DNA of 64,000 nucleotides, from the NCBI RefSeq assembly GCF_002150765.1, contig NZ_MUYM01000054.1, positions 1 to 64,000 of the forward strand, in the 5' to 3' direction. Positions 32,473 through 40,745 of this stretch are shown here, one piece after another (the stretch's first letter is position 1; each line of letters begins with the position of its first letter). Position numbers and translations under genes: made by a program. The notes under the pieces are model-generated. The model saw only the letters and a list, made by a program, of their open reading frames with translations, did not search any database and was not told where the DNA came from. The DNA is from Lentzea kentuckyensis. Lineage in GTDB: Bacteria; Actinomycetota; Actinomycetes; Mycobacteriales; Pseudonocardiaceae.

Positions 32473-32725
32473 TCACCTCACGATCGCAGGTAGGAGAAGA
32501 CGGGGAGCCAGCCGCGACATCGGTGGCGGCAGCTCATCCAGGCCGTCCAGCACGTCGGAGAGTGTGCCCGTGACGAGCCAGCACGCCTGAGGACGACCGC
32601 CGCAGACCACCGACTCAACGAGGAATCGCCCGGCCTGGGCGTCCGTGTCCTCCACGGTGGCGGAAACCTGCAGTTCACGGCGGGTGCGCGAGCGGGTAGA
32701 TGTTGTACGAGGCGCGCCGGGGCAC
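32473..32725 (-). CDS. Hypothetical protein, start unclear, probable frameshift
   Basis: The C-terminal part is well formed: ELQVSATVEDTDAQAGRFL, then VESVVCGGRPQACWLVTGTL and PPPMSRLAPRLLLPAIVR. Upstream in the same frame the sequence turns into low-complexity Arg/Ser/Thr with no start codon near. In another frame a GTG at 32725 begins VPRRASYNIYPLAHPP, which stops at 32675, exactly where the good frame takes over. A one-base frameshift would join them into a protein of about 85 residues. The gene is immediately followed by the ATG of the next one. Confidence 0.45.
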
Positions 32726-32838
32726 GATCTTCGGGCGAGGTGTGTTCGCGGAAAGCGCGAACCATGCCTCGCCCGTGGTGTTTTCTGGGGCCGAGCCCCC
32801 CAGACCCCAGCCGGGGGTTGCGCCCCGGACCCCCGCCT

Positions 32839-32894
32839 CGGGTCGTCGCTTCGCTCGACCACAGATGTCGGGTCGTCGCTTCGCTCGACCACAG
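32839..32894. repeat. Two tandem 26-bp copies, 30-bp period
   Basis: The unit CGGGTCGTCGCTTCGCTCGACCACAG (split here as CGGGTCGTCGCTTCGC plus TCGACCACAG) occurs at 32839-32864 and 32869-32894 with four bases between. Each copy contains the hairpin-forming GTCGTCGCTTCGCTCGAC. Just before lies a GC-rich run with CCCCCCAGACCCC. Such sequences occur as intergenic repeats in actinomycetes; two copies are too few for a CRISPR. Confidence 0.7.
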
Positions 32895-33089
32895 GGTGCT
32901 GCCGGCTCGGCCTCCGGGCAGGTGTTGCGGACGAGCCTTCATCGAATGCGTTCTCGGTGGGAATGTCGAACTGTTCGGCCTTTTGGCGCATATTCCAGGT
33001 GTCACAGACACGAGGCAACCGGATCGGGATCGATTTCCGTCCTTTCGGTGTGGCGGTCGTGTCGTGGTTGATCCGAAGGAGGGAATCAC

Positions 33090-33548
33090 GTGAAAACCCG
33101 AAGAATTGGGCGGCTGTGTGTTGGTGCCGCCGTGCTGCTGATCAGTTCGTGTGCGGCCGGATCCGACTCGGCGCAGCAGCCCGGAACGCTCGGCCCGCTC
33201 GCTGTGCTCGAAGATCAGGCGCAGGGGGAGTCGACGAGCCTGGGCGGCACCGGGCGGCTGCGCATCACCGAGCGGTGTGTGGAGCTGGAGCTGGCCGAGA
33301 CCGGGGCGCGCAGGCTGCTCGCGTGGCGATCGGCGCAGGTCGAGTGGGTTTCGGGCGCGATCGCGTTCACCGCGGCCAACGGCGATCGGCTGACGATCAA
33401 AGCGGGTGACATGGTGACCGTCAGCGGTGAGGACCTTGTCGGTGACGAGCCGGTCGAGCGCAGGGATCACTGGGTCGCGGAGCCGGATGCGAGCTGTGCT
33501 CGCGACGTGTTCATCGTCCACGACGCGAGGCCGGCGGGGCCGCGCTGA
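33090..33548 (+). CDS. Putative lipoprotein
   Basis: A 152-residue protein with a signal peptide (RIGRLCVGAAVLLISSC) and a lipobox-like ISSC. The mature part is mostly beta: LRITERCVELELAETGARRLLAWRSAQVEWV, IAFTAANGDRLTIKAGDMVTVSGE. The phrase GLTERCVELE followed by a W-x-x-x-V-x-W and a GD-x-V-x-x-GG/E motif recurs in small actinobacterial lipoproteins of unknown function. Starts at GTG 33090 after GGAGGGAATC. It is monocistronic. Confidence 0.65.
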   Translation: MKTRRIGRLCVGAAVLLISSCAAGSDSAQQPGTLGPLAVLEDQAQGESTSLGGTGRLRITERCVELELAETGARRLLAWRSAQVEWVSGAIAFTAANGDRLTIKAGDMVTVSGEDLVGDEPVERRDHWVAEPDASCARDVFIVHDARPAGPR

Positions 33549-33726
33549 TACTCGTCTTATCAAGTGAATACTCTCCGGTCGGTGTCACGATCCGTTGATT
33601 AATATTGAATCGGGAAGATTTTCGAATCATTTTTCTGCGTACGTAAGGCGGTACCTGGTGGCGATGTTGCCTGCCAGGGTTCCTGGCCGAGGATGTTATT
33701 CCTCAGTCGCCATCAGGGGAGTCGCC

Positions 33727-34950
33727 GTGAAATTATCGAGGATTCCAACAGCACTAGCATCGTGCGCGCTCGTCGGCAGTGTGTTCGTCGCACCCGCCGC
33801 CGCGGATTCGCTGGGCACGAGCAGTGGCCCGGCGGTCGTCGAAGGGACGACGGGACCGGAGGCGTTGGCCACTGACCTGGCCCTCGTCGCCAAGAGCAGA
33901 GGCTGGACGGTCGAACAGGCCGCCGCGCAGCACGCGGTGGCCGAGGCGTTCGGCAAGGTGCAGCAGGAGATCTCGGCCAAACGCCAGGACGTCTACGCGG
34001 GCGCGAAGCTGTCCGCGACGCCGGGAGGCGCGCCGACGCTCTACGTCAAGGGCAAAGCCGACGGCGATCTGCTGGCGCGGGTCCGCGCCTCGGGCGTCGC
34101 CGTCGAGATCGCCGACAACCGGCCGCATTCGTGGCTGGAGCTCGAGGAACGGTCGGTCCGCCTCAACCACCGGCTGGTCGACATCGGCTTCCAGGACGTC
34201 GTCACGTCCTTCGACGAGACGACCTCGACGGTCGAGGCCGTGGCGACCAGGAGACCGAACCTGCCCGCCCAGGCCCAGCAGGTACTCTCCCGGCTTTCCG
34301 CGGACGAGGCGCAGGGTGTCCGCCTGGCGCTGGTCGACGGGGACGTCGCGGCCGACGAGCAGGCTTTCGGTGGAATGGCGGTTCAGGACGATGGTGTCTT
34401 CGAATGCACCAGTGGCTGGGCCGTGCAGAACGGCGGCGGCACCACCGGTGTGACCACGGCGGGGCACTGTGACGGCATCAACCAGATCGTCGATCCCGCC
34501 GTCGGCGTCCACGCGGTGACCCACCAGGCGGAGCACCGCGGCGAGTGGGGCGACGTCGAGTGGAAGACCTCCGCGGTGGCCGAGCCCGACGACTTCTACG
34601 CCAGCGCGACGGATCTGCGGGACGTCGCGGCGGTGGAGCCGCGTGCCTCGATCACCGTCGGCGAGTCGGTCTGCGTCTACGGGCGCTCGTCCAACTCGCG
34701 TGACTGCGGCGACACCGTGTTCCGGACGTCGATCTCCTGCACCAACAGCGGTGTGTTCAACGACCGCCTGGTGGCGATGAACGCCAAGAACACCACCATC
34801 GGCGGCGACAGCGGTGGCGGCTGGTCGTTCAACTTCACGGCCTTCGGGTCGCACAAGGGTGGATGCACGGTCGACGGCTCGGTCCGCAACGTCTTCAGCG
34901 TCGCGGACCTTTACGACGAGGCGTTGGGCGTCAGCGTGCGCACGAGCTGA
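33727..34950 (+). CDS. Secreted S1-family serine protease (alpha-lytic/streptogrisin type)
   Basis: A 407-residue preproprotease. A signal peptide (about 1-29, ALASCALVGSVFVAPAAADS) is followed by a pro-region of roughly 190 residues containing an alpha-lytic-type pro domain (YVKGKADGDLLARVRASGVAVEI). The mature protease has the triad His in TTAGHC, Asp in WGDVEWK and Ser in GGDSGGGW, with disulfide Cys pairs. GTG at 33727 is preferred to 33595 because the signal peptide begins there. Probable extracellular degradation of protein, cut free from the pro-region. Confidence 0.88.
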   Translation: MKLSRIPTALASCALVGSVFVAPAAADSLGTSSGPAVVEGTTGPEALATDLALVAKSRGWTVEQAAAQHAVAEAFGKVQQEISAKRQDVYAGAKLSATPGGAPTLYVKGKADGDLLARVRASGVAVEIADNRPHSWLELEERSVRLNHRLVDIGFQDVVTSFDETTSTVEAVATRRPNLPAQAQQVLSRLSADEAQGVRLALVDGDVAADEQAFGGMAVQDDGVFECTSGWAVQNGGGTTGVTTAGHCDGINQIVDPAVGVHAVTHQAEHRGEWGDVEWKTSAVAEPDDFYASATDLRDVAAVEPRASITVGESVCVYGRSSNSRDCGDTVFRTSISCTNSGVFNDRLVAMNAKNTTIGGDSGGGWSFNFTAFGSHKGGCTVDGSVRNVFSVADLYDEALGVSVRTS

Positions 34951-34967
34951 GCCTTACCGCACGGTTG

Positions 34968-35010
34968 AAGGCCAAGCCCTCGACAGGAATCCGGTCGAGG
35001 GCTTGGCCTT
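34968..35010. terminator. Terminator between convergent protease and carboxypeptidase genes
   Basis: A perfect 17-bp stem (AAGGCCAAGCCCTCGAC at 34968-34984, complement 34994-35010) and a nine-base loop, six bases before the stop of the convergent M14 gene. Confidence 0.85.
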
Positions 35011-35015
35011 GACCA

Positions 35016-37514
35016 CTACCTGCGTTCCTTGGCGGTGGTGGCTGAGCGGGTGCAGACGTTGCCGACATCGGTCGTCTGGCCGCGGTCCACGTAGATCTCC
35101 GCCAGGCCGACGAGCCGGCCGCGCGAGTCGCTGCACGTGAGGGTGTACGGCTCCTTGGGGCCGTAGGTCGTGGGCAGCGGCGAGGAGAACTCGACGGCCA
35201 GGTTGGACCAGTCGTCCGTCTTCGCCGGGTCGGCCTGGGCGTAGTTGACCAGCACGGCGGTGTAGTCACCGGCGGGCGGGTCGAACAGCCTGGCCTTCTC
35301 GGAGTTGGTGTCACCGGTGACCGAGGACGTGACCAGGTTGCCCGCCGAGTCGAAGATGTAGAGGTCCCAGTCGGTGCCGGCGGTGCCCCAGCTGACGCTG
35401 ACCTCCATCTTGCCGTTGTCCGCGGTGGGCATGCCCTCGACCCGGAACGGGATGCGCTCGGCGACCGGGTTGTTCGGGAAGTCCGTGTTGGTCGCCGGAA
35501 CGCCGTCCGGGTTGGCCAGCACCAACGTCTGCTGAGCCGGGCCCTGCGGGTCGCGGCCGTAGTTGCCCGCGACGTACGGGCGGGTCGACGGGTTGACCGC
35601 CCACTTGAACCTGCCGCCGCTGCCGACGAGGTCGGACTTGATCACGTCGGCCCACTGGATCGGGTCGGACGTGGTGCCGCCCGGCTGGATGATCCGCGAG
35701 GTCGGCGTGCTGAAGGCCTTGCGCACCTGGAGCTTGTAGCCCTGGGGAGCCGAACCGACGAGAGTGGCGTGCGCTGCCTGGTCCGCGGTGCTCGCCAGCA
35801 TGTCGACGAACGCCTGCCGGTTGCCGCCCTTGCCCTCGCCCGCCGCCGGAGCGAGACCCGCGTACTCGGCGACGACCTTGCTGAACTGCGGGTGGAACTC
35901 GTCGGGGCCGACCTCGAACGTGAACGCCCAGCCGCCCGTCGCGTAGTACGACCAGTCCTCCAGGCCGCCGGTCGAGTCGTACAGCTGCCACACCGGCTGG
36001 CTCTTGTAACCGTTGCGGGAAGCCAGTTTGTCGCCCAGAGCGCGGTAGGCCGGCTCCTCGAGCGGAGGCCGGACGTCGGCGACGCCGGGCACGCGCAGCA
36101 CCAGGTTCGAGTAGGTGTGCAGGGTGATCAGGTTGGTCACCGCGTGGTTGGCGACGATCGAGCGGACGTTGCGGGTCTCCGGCTCGGAGAACGGTCCGGT
36201 ACCGCGGTAGGTGTCGCTGCTCCACTGGAAGGACGCGCCGACGCCGCCCCAGAGACCCGCGTAGTTGCGGTTGGGGTCGGTACCGCGCAGCCGGCCCGCG
36301 GGGTTCGCGCCGCAGGCACCGGTCCGCAGTTCCTCCGGAGAGTCGGACACGTTGCAGTTCTTGCGCTTCATCTCGTAGTCGAACCGGCTGAAGTCGCCCT
36401 TGGGCTCGGCTTCGCGGGAGACGCTGAACCCGTCCGGGTTCACGATCGGCACCACGATGTTGCGCGTCTTCTGCACCAGCGACTTGAGCTCTCCGCCCGC
36501 GCGGAAACCCTTCACCAGTTCGTACGCCCACTCCACGGCGTGCTCACCGGCGGGCCACTCCCGCGCGTGGTGCACGCCCATGGTGAAGTTGACGGGCTTG
36601 CCGTCGCCCGCCTTGGTCACCGGGGTGGCGATCTCCACGCCGACGACGTCGCGGCCCTCCCAGGTCGGTTCGGGCAGGGTGAAGGCCCTGACCAGACCGG
36701 GGTTGCGGCGGGCCAGTTCCTTGAGCTCGTACTCGTACTCGTACAGGTGCCGGTAGGAGGTCCGTCCCGACGGCAGCACGGACTTCTCGGTGCGGGCGTC
36801 GTACTCGACGTCCGCCTTCGCGTTCTCGATCGACCTCGCCGAGAGGTCCGGCTGCACGACAGTGGAACGCATGCCGCTGTCGCTCAGCTTCCTGCGGTCC
36901 TCCGCGCCGGCCAGCACGACCTCGACGCCCGTGGCGTCGGCCTTCTCGGTGACGTCGAGACCGAGCGCGAACAGGTGGTCCTTCTGCTTTCTGGTGGGCG
37001 TTTCCACGCGCACGATCTCGGCCTGCCGGCCGGATTCCGGTGCCGCGGCGGCGAGGAAGTCCACGCCGAGGGTGACGGTGCGGGAGGAGCCGGAGAGCCG
37101 GCAGGCCTGGACGACGAGCTGCTGGCCCTTCTTCACGAAGCTCTCGGCGAGCTCGGCGCTGCGCAGCGCCGCGGAGGCCGCCACCACCGCACCGGTCGCC
37201 TTGTCGAACACGGCGACGTCCCAGTCGCCAGACCCGCTGCCGTGCGGGCGGAGCCGCGCCTGGACGAGGCCGTCCACTGTGGAGGTGACCTGGCGCAGGG
37301 CGACACCCCGGTCGCCCTTCGTCAGCGTCTTCGCGAAGCACGAGCGCGCGACGGCCTGGTCACTGCGCAGGGTGCTGTCCTCCGCGCTGGCGGTCGACGC
37401 GGTCAGCCCGGCGACCACGAGACCGCTGACGCCGAGCGCGGTGATCGTCCGCCAGGCGGGTAGGCGGGTTCTGGAGCGGTCTGGGGCAGGACGGATGGGC
37501 ACAGGGACTCGCAC
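35016..37514 (-). CDS. Secreted M14 zinc carboxypeptidase
   Basis: An 832-residue exported metallocarboxypeptidase. A signal peptide (ITALGVSGLVVAGLTASTASA) and a propeptide-like region to about 240 precede the M14 domain: RHLYEYEYELKELARRNPGLV, zinc ligands in HHAREWPAGEHAVE (H and E), the Arg/Asn region DPNRNYAGLWGG, third ligand in LHTYSNLV, and the catalytic Glu in FTFEVGPDE. A C-terminal beta domain of about 180 residues follows (DWDLYIFDSAGNLVTSS, as in pre-peptidase C-terminal domains). GTG at 37514 follows GGAGA. It would release C-terminal residues from peptides, perhaps made by the neighbouring protease. Confidence 0.9.
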   Translation of the reverse strand: MRVPVPIRPAPDRSRTRLPAWRTITALGVSGLVVAGLTASTASAEDSTLRSDQAVARSCFAKTLTKGDRGVALRQVTSTVDGLVQARLRPHGSGSGDWDVAVFDKATGAVVAASAALRSAELAESFVKKGQQLVVQACRLSGSSRTVTLGVDFLAAAAPESGRQAEIVRVETPTRKQKDHLFALGLDVTEKADATGVEVVLAGAEDRRKLSDSGMRSTVVQPDLSARSIENAKADVEYDARTEKSVLPSGRTSYRHLYEYEYELKELARRNPGLVRAFTLPEPTWEGRDVVGVEIATPVTKAGDGKPVNFTMGVHHAREWPAGEHAVEWAYELVKGFRAGGELKSLVQKTRNIVVPIVNPDGFSVSREAEPKGDFSRFDYEMKRKNCNVSDSPEELRTGACGANPAGRLRGTDPNRNYAGLWGGVGASFQWSSDTYRGTGPFSEPETRNVRSIVANHAVTNLITLHTYSNLVLRVPGVADVRPPLEEPAYRALGDKLASRNGYKSQPVWQLYDSTGGLEDWSYYATGGWAFTFEVGPDEFHPQFSKVVAEYAGLAPAAGEGKGGNRQAFVDMLASTADQAAHATLVGSAPQGYKLQVRKAFSTPTSRIIQPGGTTSDPIQWADVIKSDLVGSGGRFKWAVNPSTRPYVAGNYGRDPQGPAQQTLVLANPDGVPATNTDFPNNPVAERIPFRVEGMPTADNGKMEVSVSWGTAGTDWDLYIFDSAGNLVTSSVTGDTNSEKARLFDPPAGDYTAVLVNYAQADPAKTDDWSNLAVEFSSPLPTTYGPKEPYTLTCSDSRGRLVGLAEIYVDRGQTTDVGNVCTRSATTAKERR

Positions 37515-37581
37515 GATGTTTCTCCGAATTCCCAAGGAAGTCGCGTAATGGGCAGAGATGCGACGGTAGCGACGAATGCCG

Positions 37582-37593
37582 TCTCAATTGAGA
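37582..37593. promoter_or_regulatory. 12-bp perfect palindrome upstream of the M14 gene
   Basis: TCTCAATTGAGA lies 67 bases before the M14 start codon and about 160 before the divergent nuclease-CBM gene. It is AT-rich relative to its surroundings and may be a regulator site. No protein can be assigned. Confidence 0.4.
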
Positions 37594-37752
37594 GCCGGTC
37601 GGATGGTTTCGCTCTTGGTGTGCAACTGCCAGGTTCTCCTCACCTGAGGTACGGCAGCTCGCTCAGTTGATCAAGTCCGAACGGCGGAGTGAGGTGCGCT
37701 CACAAAGACGATACGGTCGTCAAAGATTCAACGAGCGCGTCGGGAGCTCTTG

Positions 37753-38682
37753 GTGGTCCGGAAGTCCTTGTCAGTTCTCATGGTTCTCCTCACGTGTGCG
37801 TGCACTGTGGAGAGCCCCGCGCCCGCTGTGGACACTCGGGTGTGGACGCGCCCGCCCACGTTGGTGACCGAGGCGCAGGAGAACGTGCCCCGGCACGTGC
37901 GCGAGGTGATCGACGGCCGCACGGTCGAACTCGACAGCGGTGAGCGCGTCCAGATCTCGTTGCTCGCCCCGCCCGCGGAGTGCTGGGCCGCCGCCGCGAT
38001 CGCGTTCGCGACGAAGACACTGGTGGCGCGGCCGGTTCGGATGACGTCCGTCATTCCCGGCGAAGTCAACCTGTGGCTCGAGGACGGCACCGACTACGCG
38101 CTTCTGGCCGTGCGGGAGGGTGTGCTGCGCGCTCAGGGCGCGGCCGGTGCGCTGGCTGAGGCGGAAGCTGCTGCGGCGCGCGAAAACCGCGGCTTGTGGG
38201 GACTTCCGTGCAATGGCATGGATATGACGTCGACGACTGCGACCACAACTCCTCCGAAACGTGTCCAGCAGCCGGAACCGGTCGCGACGACGACCACTGC
38301 CGCATCCCCGGTGGTCGTCACGACCACCACCACCCGGCCGCCGCCACCTCCGCCCGTTGTGCCGCCGTGCGCTGTCGCATATCGGGTCAGCGGGCAGTGG
38401 CCGGGCGGGTTCCAGGGCGGCATCACGATCAGGAACACCGGCTCGGCGGCGATCAACGGATGGACGCTGCAGTGGTCCTTCGCCGACGGTCAGGTCGTGA
38501 ACCAGATGTGGAACGCGAGCTCGTCGCAGCGCGGTGCGACCGTCAGTGCCGCGAGCGTTCACTACACGGCGGCGATCGCGCCGGGACGTGAGGTGTCGAT
38601 CGGGTTTCTCGGGTCCATGCGCGACAAGAACCGCGTTCCCGGGTCGTTCACGCTGAACGGAACGGCCTGCACGACGAACTGA
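37753..38682 (+). CDS. Exported SNase-like domain protein fused to CBM2
   Basis: A 309-residue protein with an exported N-terminus (SLSVLMVLLTCACTV, possibly a lipoprotein). Residues about 45-155 fold like staphylococcal nuclease: VREVIDGRTVELDSGERVQISLLAPPAECW, then ENRGLWG. The key nuclease residues are replaced: DGDT is DGRT and the Arg of VRL is Gln. A Thr/Pro linker (TTTTAASPVVVTTTTTRPPPPPP) leads to a CBM2-like cellulose-binding module (AYRVSGQWPGGFQGGITIRNTG, INGWTLQWSF, GSFTLNGTAC). It is probably a non-catalytic surface or cellulose-binding protein. Confidence 0.8.
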   Translation: MVRKSLSVLMVLLTCACTVESPAPAVDTRVWTRPPTLVTEAQENVPRHVREVIDGRTVELDSGERVQISLLAPPAECWAAAAIAFATKTLVARPVRMTSVIPGEVNLWLEDGTDYALLAVREGVLRAQGAAGALAEAEAAAARENRGLWGLPCNGMDMTSTTATTTPPKRVQQPEPVATTTTAASPVVVTTTTTRPPPPPPVVPPCAVAYRVSGQWPGGFQGGITIRNTGSAAINGWTLQWSFADGQVVNQMWNASSSQRGATVSAASVHYTAAIAPGREVSIGFLGSMRDKNRVPGSFTLNGTACTTN

Positions 38683-38700
38683 CCAGATCGGAGACGAACC

Positions 38701-39486
38701 GTGCAGGTCACAGGGGCTGTGCCGCTGCACGCCGAGGTCGATCACGCTCTCGGCGGCCGGTGGATCTCGCTGCGCACGGCCCGCCGCGAGTGGCTGTGGC
38801 ACCGTGCCGACCCGGCGCGCTCCGGGGTGATGCCGGGCGATCCCTTCGTGGACGCGGGTGGCCTGGAGGAGTGCGTCCCGACGGTTCGCGGCACCCCGGA
38901 TCACGGCGATGCCTGGAGCAGGCCGTGGCACGAGTCCGGGGTGGACTGCCCAGATTTCACGCTCCGCCGGACCATCGGCGCGCAGGACGGTGCCGTTGTC
39001 GCCGACTACGAACTGACGGCGGAGCCCGGTTATCGGTTCGTGTGGGCCGCGCACGCGCTGCTCGACGTCGGCCCCGCCGCTCGGTTGGTCGCGCCCGCGG
39101 GCACTCCCGTGCTGATCACCGATCCCGCTCCGGTGCTCCGCGAGTGGCCAGCCGGGCTGGCGTCACTGGGTCCCGACGACGGGTCGGCGGTCGGCGCGAT
39201 CCTGGAACACGGCCGGATCCTGGTCGTGGATGGAGATCATCAGCTCGGCCTGCGGGTGGAGTGCGCCGATCAACCCGTCTCCGTCGCGTTGTGGCGCAAC
39301 CTGTGCGGCTGGCCGGAAGAGGCGCCGTATCGCAGCATCGGCGTGGAACCCATGCTCGGCCGCACTTTCGACCGCCACGACCGCACCCGCCCGGTCGCGG
39401 TGGTGCCTGCCGGCGGCACTGTGCGCTGGCGCATGACTCTCACCGCGTTCGCCTGCCCGCCCGAGCACGTGCCTGCTGTGGGCTGA
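38701..39486 (+). CDS. Aldose 1-epimerase-like (galactose mutarotase fold) protein
   Basis: A 261-residue beta-sandwich protein. DPARSGVMPGDPFVDAGGLEECVPTV, the WHESG pair of residues and SRPWHE resemble the catalytic-His region of aldose-1-epimerase-like proteins, and FVWAAHALLDV resembles the second. GTG at 38701 follows GGAGACGAACC. It could mutarotate or bind a sugar. The gene lies just before the clpP pair, 57 bases upstream, and between them lies a palindrome, so it may be separately transcribed. Confidence 0.65.
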   Translation: MQVTGAVPLHAEVDHALGGRWISLRTARREWLWHRADPARSGVMPGDPFVDAGGLEECVPTVRGTPDHGDAWSRPWHESGVDCPDFTLRRTIGAQDGAVVADYELTAEPGYRFVWAAHALLDVGPAARLVAPAGTPVLITDPAPVLREWPAGLASLGPDDGSAVGAILEHGRILVVDGDHQLGLRVECADQPVSVALWRNLCGWPEEAPYRSIGVEPMLGRTFDRHDRTRPVAVVPAGGTVRWRMTLTAFACPPEHVPAVG

Positions 39487-39501
39487 TCTGCCGACAGCAG
39501 A
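39487..39501. promoter_or_regulatory. PopR-like operator ahead of the clpP pair
   Basis: TCTGC-N5-GCAGA (TCTGCCGACAGCAGA) lies 42 bases before the first clpP start. The same palindrome stands ahead of the convergent XRE gene. It resembles the Streptomyces PopR box, TGTCTGCC-N3-GGCAGACA, which controls clpP3-clpP4. Two occurrences at the two promoters of one locus support it being the operator. Confidence 0.65.
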
Positions 39502-39543
39502 GAAAGCGGCGAGCGGCACCGTCGAGTCGGCATCGTCAGAACC

Positions 39544-40158
39544 ATGACGAATAACGAGAAGCTGTTCAGCCCTGGGCTGCGGGAACGGTTCTTCGGTCAG
39601 CGGGTGCTGATTCTCGACGGCGCGCTCGACGACGACAACGGCACGGTGCTGGCGACCCAGATGTTGTCACTGGCGAGCGACGACCCGCGGCAGGACATCG
39701 CGCTGTGGATCAACTCGCCGGGCGGTTCGGTGCCGTCGATGCTGGCGATCCGCGACGTGATGCGGCTGGTGCCGTGCGACGTGGCCACGCTGGCGCTGGG
39801 CCTCGCCTGCAGCGCTGGGCAGTTCCTGCTGTCCGCGGGCACTCCGGGCAAGCGGTTCGCGTTGCCGCACGCGCGAATCCTGATGCACCAGGGAAGTTCG
39901 GGGATCGGCGGCTCGGCGGTCGAGGTGGAGGTGCAGGCGGACGACCTGCGCTACACCAGGGACACCGTGCTCGGGTTGATCGCCGAGGACACCGGGCAGC
40001 CGTTCGACCGGATCTTCACCGACTCGCTGCACGACCGTTGGTTCACCACGGCGCAGGCACTCGAGTACGGGTTCATCGACCACGTCGTCAGCGATCTGGC
40101 TCAGGTCGTACCTGTCCGCACGCACAAGCTGGGACTGCACTCGGGGGCTGTCGCATGA
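39544..40158 (+). CDS. clpP: ATP-dependent Clp protease proteolytic subunit, catalytic residues intact
   Basis: A 204-residue ClpP paralogue. The oxyanion-hole motif INSPGGSV is at about 57-63, catalytic Ser90 lies in GLACSAGQFLL, and His115 in RILMHQGSSG. The catalytic Asp region is less clear in FDRIFTDSLHDRWF. The N-terminus lacks the long processing peptide. It overlaps the second clpP by four bases (ATGA), suggesting a mixed two-ring or mixed-ring complex. With the XRE gene it resembles the Streptomyces clpP3-clpP4 operon, an accessory set switched on when main ClpP is deficient. Confidence 0.9.
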   Translation: MTNNEKLFSPGLRERFFGQRVLILDGALDDDNGTVLATQMLSLASDDPRQDIALWINSPGGSVPSMLAIRDVMRLVPCDVATLALGLACSAGQFLLSAGTPGKRFALPHARILMHQGSSGIGGSAVEVEVQADDLRYTRDTVLGLIAEDTGQPFDRIFTDSLHDRWFTTAQALEYGFIDHVVSDLAQVVPVRTHKLGLHSGAVA

Positions 40159-40745
40159 GCACTTACACCATTCCCAACGTCATCACGCGGGACGCGCGCG
40201 GTGAGCGGGTCATGGACGTCTACTCGCACCTGCTGTCCGAGCGGATCGTCTACCTCGGCACCGGGATCGACTCCGGGGTGGCCAACGCGCTGATCGCGCA
40301 GTTGTTCCACCTGGAGGCGGACAACCCGGACCTGGAGATCAACCTCTACATCAACTGCGAGGGCGGGGACCCGTCGGCGATGCTCGCGTTGTACGACACC
40401 ATGCGCTACATCAAGGCGCCGGTCGCGACGACGTGCGTGGGCCAGGCGGTCGCGGCCGGAGCGGTGCTGCTGGCCGCCGGGGCGGAAGGGCGCCGGTCCG
40501 TCCTGCCGCACTCCAGGGTCGTGTTGCACCAACCGGCGGCACAGGGGCGCGGCACGATCCCGGACCTCATCCTCGCGGCGGACGAGGTGGTCCGGGTGCG
40601 CACGCAGCTGGAGGAGATCCTGGCGCGGCACACCGGCCGGGCCGTGGCCGAACTGCGCCACGACACCGACCGCGACCGCGTGTTCGACGCACCTGGTGCC
40701 GTCGAGTACGGACTCGCGGACCAGGTGCTCGACCAGCGGGCCTAA
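40155..40745 (+). CDS. clpP: ClpP paralogue with catalytic Ser replaced by Ala
   Basis: A 196-residue ClpP fold protein. The Ser position of the GQAASMG motif is Ala100 here (GQAVAAGAVLL, codon GCG). His125 (RVVLHQPAAQG) and the Asp region (LRHDTDRDRVF) are kept, as is most of the ring-forming sequence, including DTERDR-like text. INCEGGDP replaces the usual NSPGG oxyanion motif. It is therefore likely non-catalytic, like ClpR subunits, and may be structural or regulatory for the active partner. Its stop overlaps the convergent XRE gene by four bases. Confidence 0.88.
   Translation: MSTYTIPNVITRDARGERVMDVYSHLLSERIVYLGTGIDSGVANALIAQLFHLEADNPDLEINLYINCEGGDPSAMLALYDTMRYIKAPVATTCVGQAVAAGAVLLAAGAEGRRSVLPHSRVVLHQPAAQGRGTIPDLILAADEVVRVRTQLEEILARHTGRAVAELRHDTDRDRVFDAPGAVEYGLADQVLDQRA

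Noticed and set aside
32839..32894. A possible CRISPR array
   Set aside because: Only two copies with a four-base gap; spacers are absent and no cas gene is present.
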